5,998 nt of DNA from Nitrospinota bacterium. GTDB taxonomy: Bacteria; Nitrospinota; Nitrospinia; SZUA-224. A program made the translations under genes and the position numbers. Below the pieces are notes generated by a model, which saw nothing but the letters and a program-made list of their open reading frames with translations, did no database searches and was not told where the DNA came from. Location of the stretch: contig JACRGM010000226.1 in NCBI GenBank assembly GCA_016212345.1, positions 1-5,998 of the forward strand, written 5' to 3'. Positions 5,461 through 5,998 of this stretch are shown one piece after another; position 1 is the first letter of the stretch, and each line of letters opens with the position of its first letter.

Positions 5461-5998
5461 ATGGATTCCCTAAACAATATGAAACAGATGGTTATCGTCT
5501 CATCTCTTCTCCATTTAATCATACTATGCCTAATTATCTTAATACCAACCTTGATCTTATCCCCAAAAAGGCTTGTATTTACCCCATTTTATACCGTTGA
5601 TCTTGTTGAGATGCCATTTGTAGAAGGGTCAAAAGCAAAAGGGAAGACTATAACGCAAAACATAAAGAAAGAGGTTACAGAGATAAAGAAAGAGGTTCCA
5701 AAGAAGGTTGAGGAGGTCAAAAAGGAGCCTAATGTTAAACCAGAATCAAAAGAATTAAAGAAGACCAAAGATATAGTTCGCTCTGTCGAAAAGATACCAG
5801 AGTTGAAAAAGGTTGTAGAGGAGGGAATTAATGTCAAAAAAGAGGGGACAATAGGAGGAGGGTATAGTAGTCTAACAATGGAGGATATGGATAGATTTCC
5901 CGGACTAAACGCTTATCATGATGGTATTGTTAAGGTAATAAATCATCAGGATGAAGTAATGCTTCGCTATCAGGATATGGTCAAACAAAGAATAGAGG
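5461..5998 (+). CDS. TolA/TonB-like energy-transducing protein, 3' end outside window
   Basis: The reading frame is open from ATG 5461 to the window edge (179 complete codons), so the gene is partial here. A single membrane anchor spans about residues 10-34 and contains Ser14 and His18, the Ser-xxx-His arrangement found in TonB and TolA anchors. FYTVDLVEMP (43-52) follows, then a Lys/Glu/Pro/Val-rich extended region (about 59-128) and a more globular segment starting SSLTMEDMDRFPGLNAY (136-152) and reaching the edge at YQDMVKQRIE. TolA or TonB would carry the force from the TolQ-TolR motor across the periplasm. Position after tolQR favours TolA, but the rod is short and proline-bearing, so TonB remains possible. 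An in-frame TAA at 5449-5451 limits the start to ATG 5461, 5479 or 5488. None has a clear ribosome binding site, so the exact start is uncertain. Confidence 0.85.
   Translation, partial: MDSLNNMKQMVIVSSLLHLIILCLIILIPTLILSPKRLVFTPFYTVDLVEMPFVEGSKAKGKTITQNIKKEVTEIKKEVPKKVEEVKKEPNVKPESKELKKTKDIVRSVEKIPELKKVVEEGINVKKEGTIGGGYSSLTMEDMDRFPGLNAYHDGIVKVINHQDEVMLRYQDMVKQRIE
5662..5697 (+). repeat. 15-bp direct repeat at 21-bp period in the TolA/TonB rod
   Basis: ATAAAGAAAGAGGTT occurs at 5662-5676 and 5683-5697, encoding two copies of the seven-residue unit IKKEVTE/IKKEVPK, with a degenerate third (KVEEVKK) following. The 21-bp period keeps frame, so the periplasmic rod appears to have grown by in-frame heptad duplication. 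Confidence 0.7.

Noticed and set aside
5457..5462. TATAAT as a separate promoter for the TolA/TonB-like gene
   Set aside because: It overlaps the first ATG and has no -35 at proper spacing.
5589..5837. Minus-strand open frame rich in Ser/Phe/Thr
   Set aside because: It is the antisense of the Lys/Glu-rich rod of the TolA/TonB-like gene.

Overview
The window is a stretch of AT-rich bacterial chromosome. Isoleucine is often encoded by ATA and arginine by AGA/AGG, a codon habit common in thermophiles and low-GC lineages. A tolQ-tolR-tolA/tonB-like set implies a Gram-negative (diderm) cell envelope, and cobS plus a cobC-like phosphatase show that the host completes or salvages cobalamin. No ribosomal or strongly lineage-specific marker is present, so I do not name a phylum. 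An uncultured anaerobic diderm bacterium would fit.

Layout. Positions 1-90 are a distinctly GC-richer, hairpin-rich stretch in front of a small all-helical protein of unknown function (91-519). Next come a Uma2-family PD-(D/E)XK nuclease-like gene (593-1150, +) and, convergent with it after a 10-bp gap, an AAA_14/DUF4143-type ATPase (1161-2429, -). These two are accessory-type genes. The ATPase is preceded by a perfect 20-bp inverted repeat, one arm of which contains the -10 of a promoter whose predicted start site falls on the start codon.

The second half is core metabolism and envelope biology. cobS (2612-3367) and a cobC-like histidine phosphatase (3398-4003) sit 30 bp apart and probably carry out the last steps of nucleotide-loop assembly of cobalamin. 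After a 177-bp gap with small repeats and a near-consensus promoter come tolQ (4181-4966), tolR (5016-5420) and the start of a TolA/TonB-like protein (5461 to the window edge). Together these form a proton-driven inner-membrane motor plus its periplasm-spanning arm.

I found no convincing wholly new multi-gene system. The most interesting signals are two consensus-like promoters placed so that transcription would begin at or next to the start codon (the ATPase and tolQ, neither of which has a Shine-Dalgarno sequence), the long inverted repeat overlapping the first of these, the structured GC-rich segment at the left edge, and an 8-G tract inside the Uma2 gene. There is no tRNA, rRNA, CRISPR array, insertion sequence or recognisable cobalamin riboswitch in the window.
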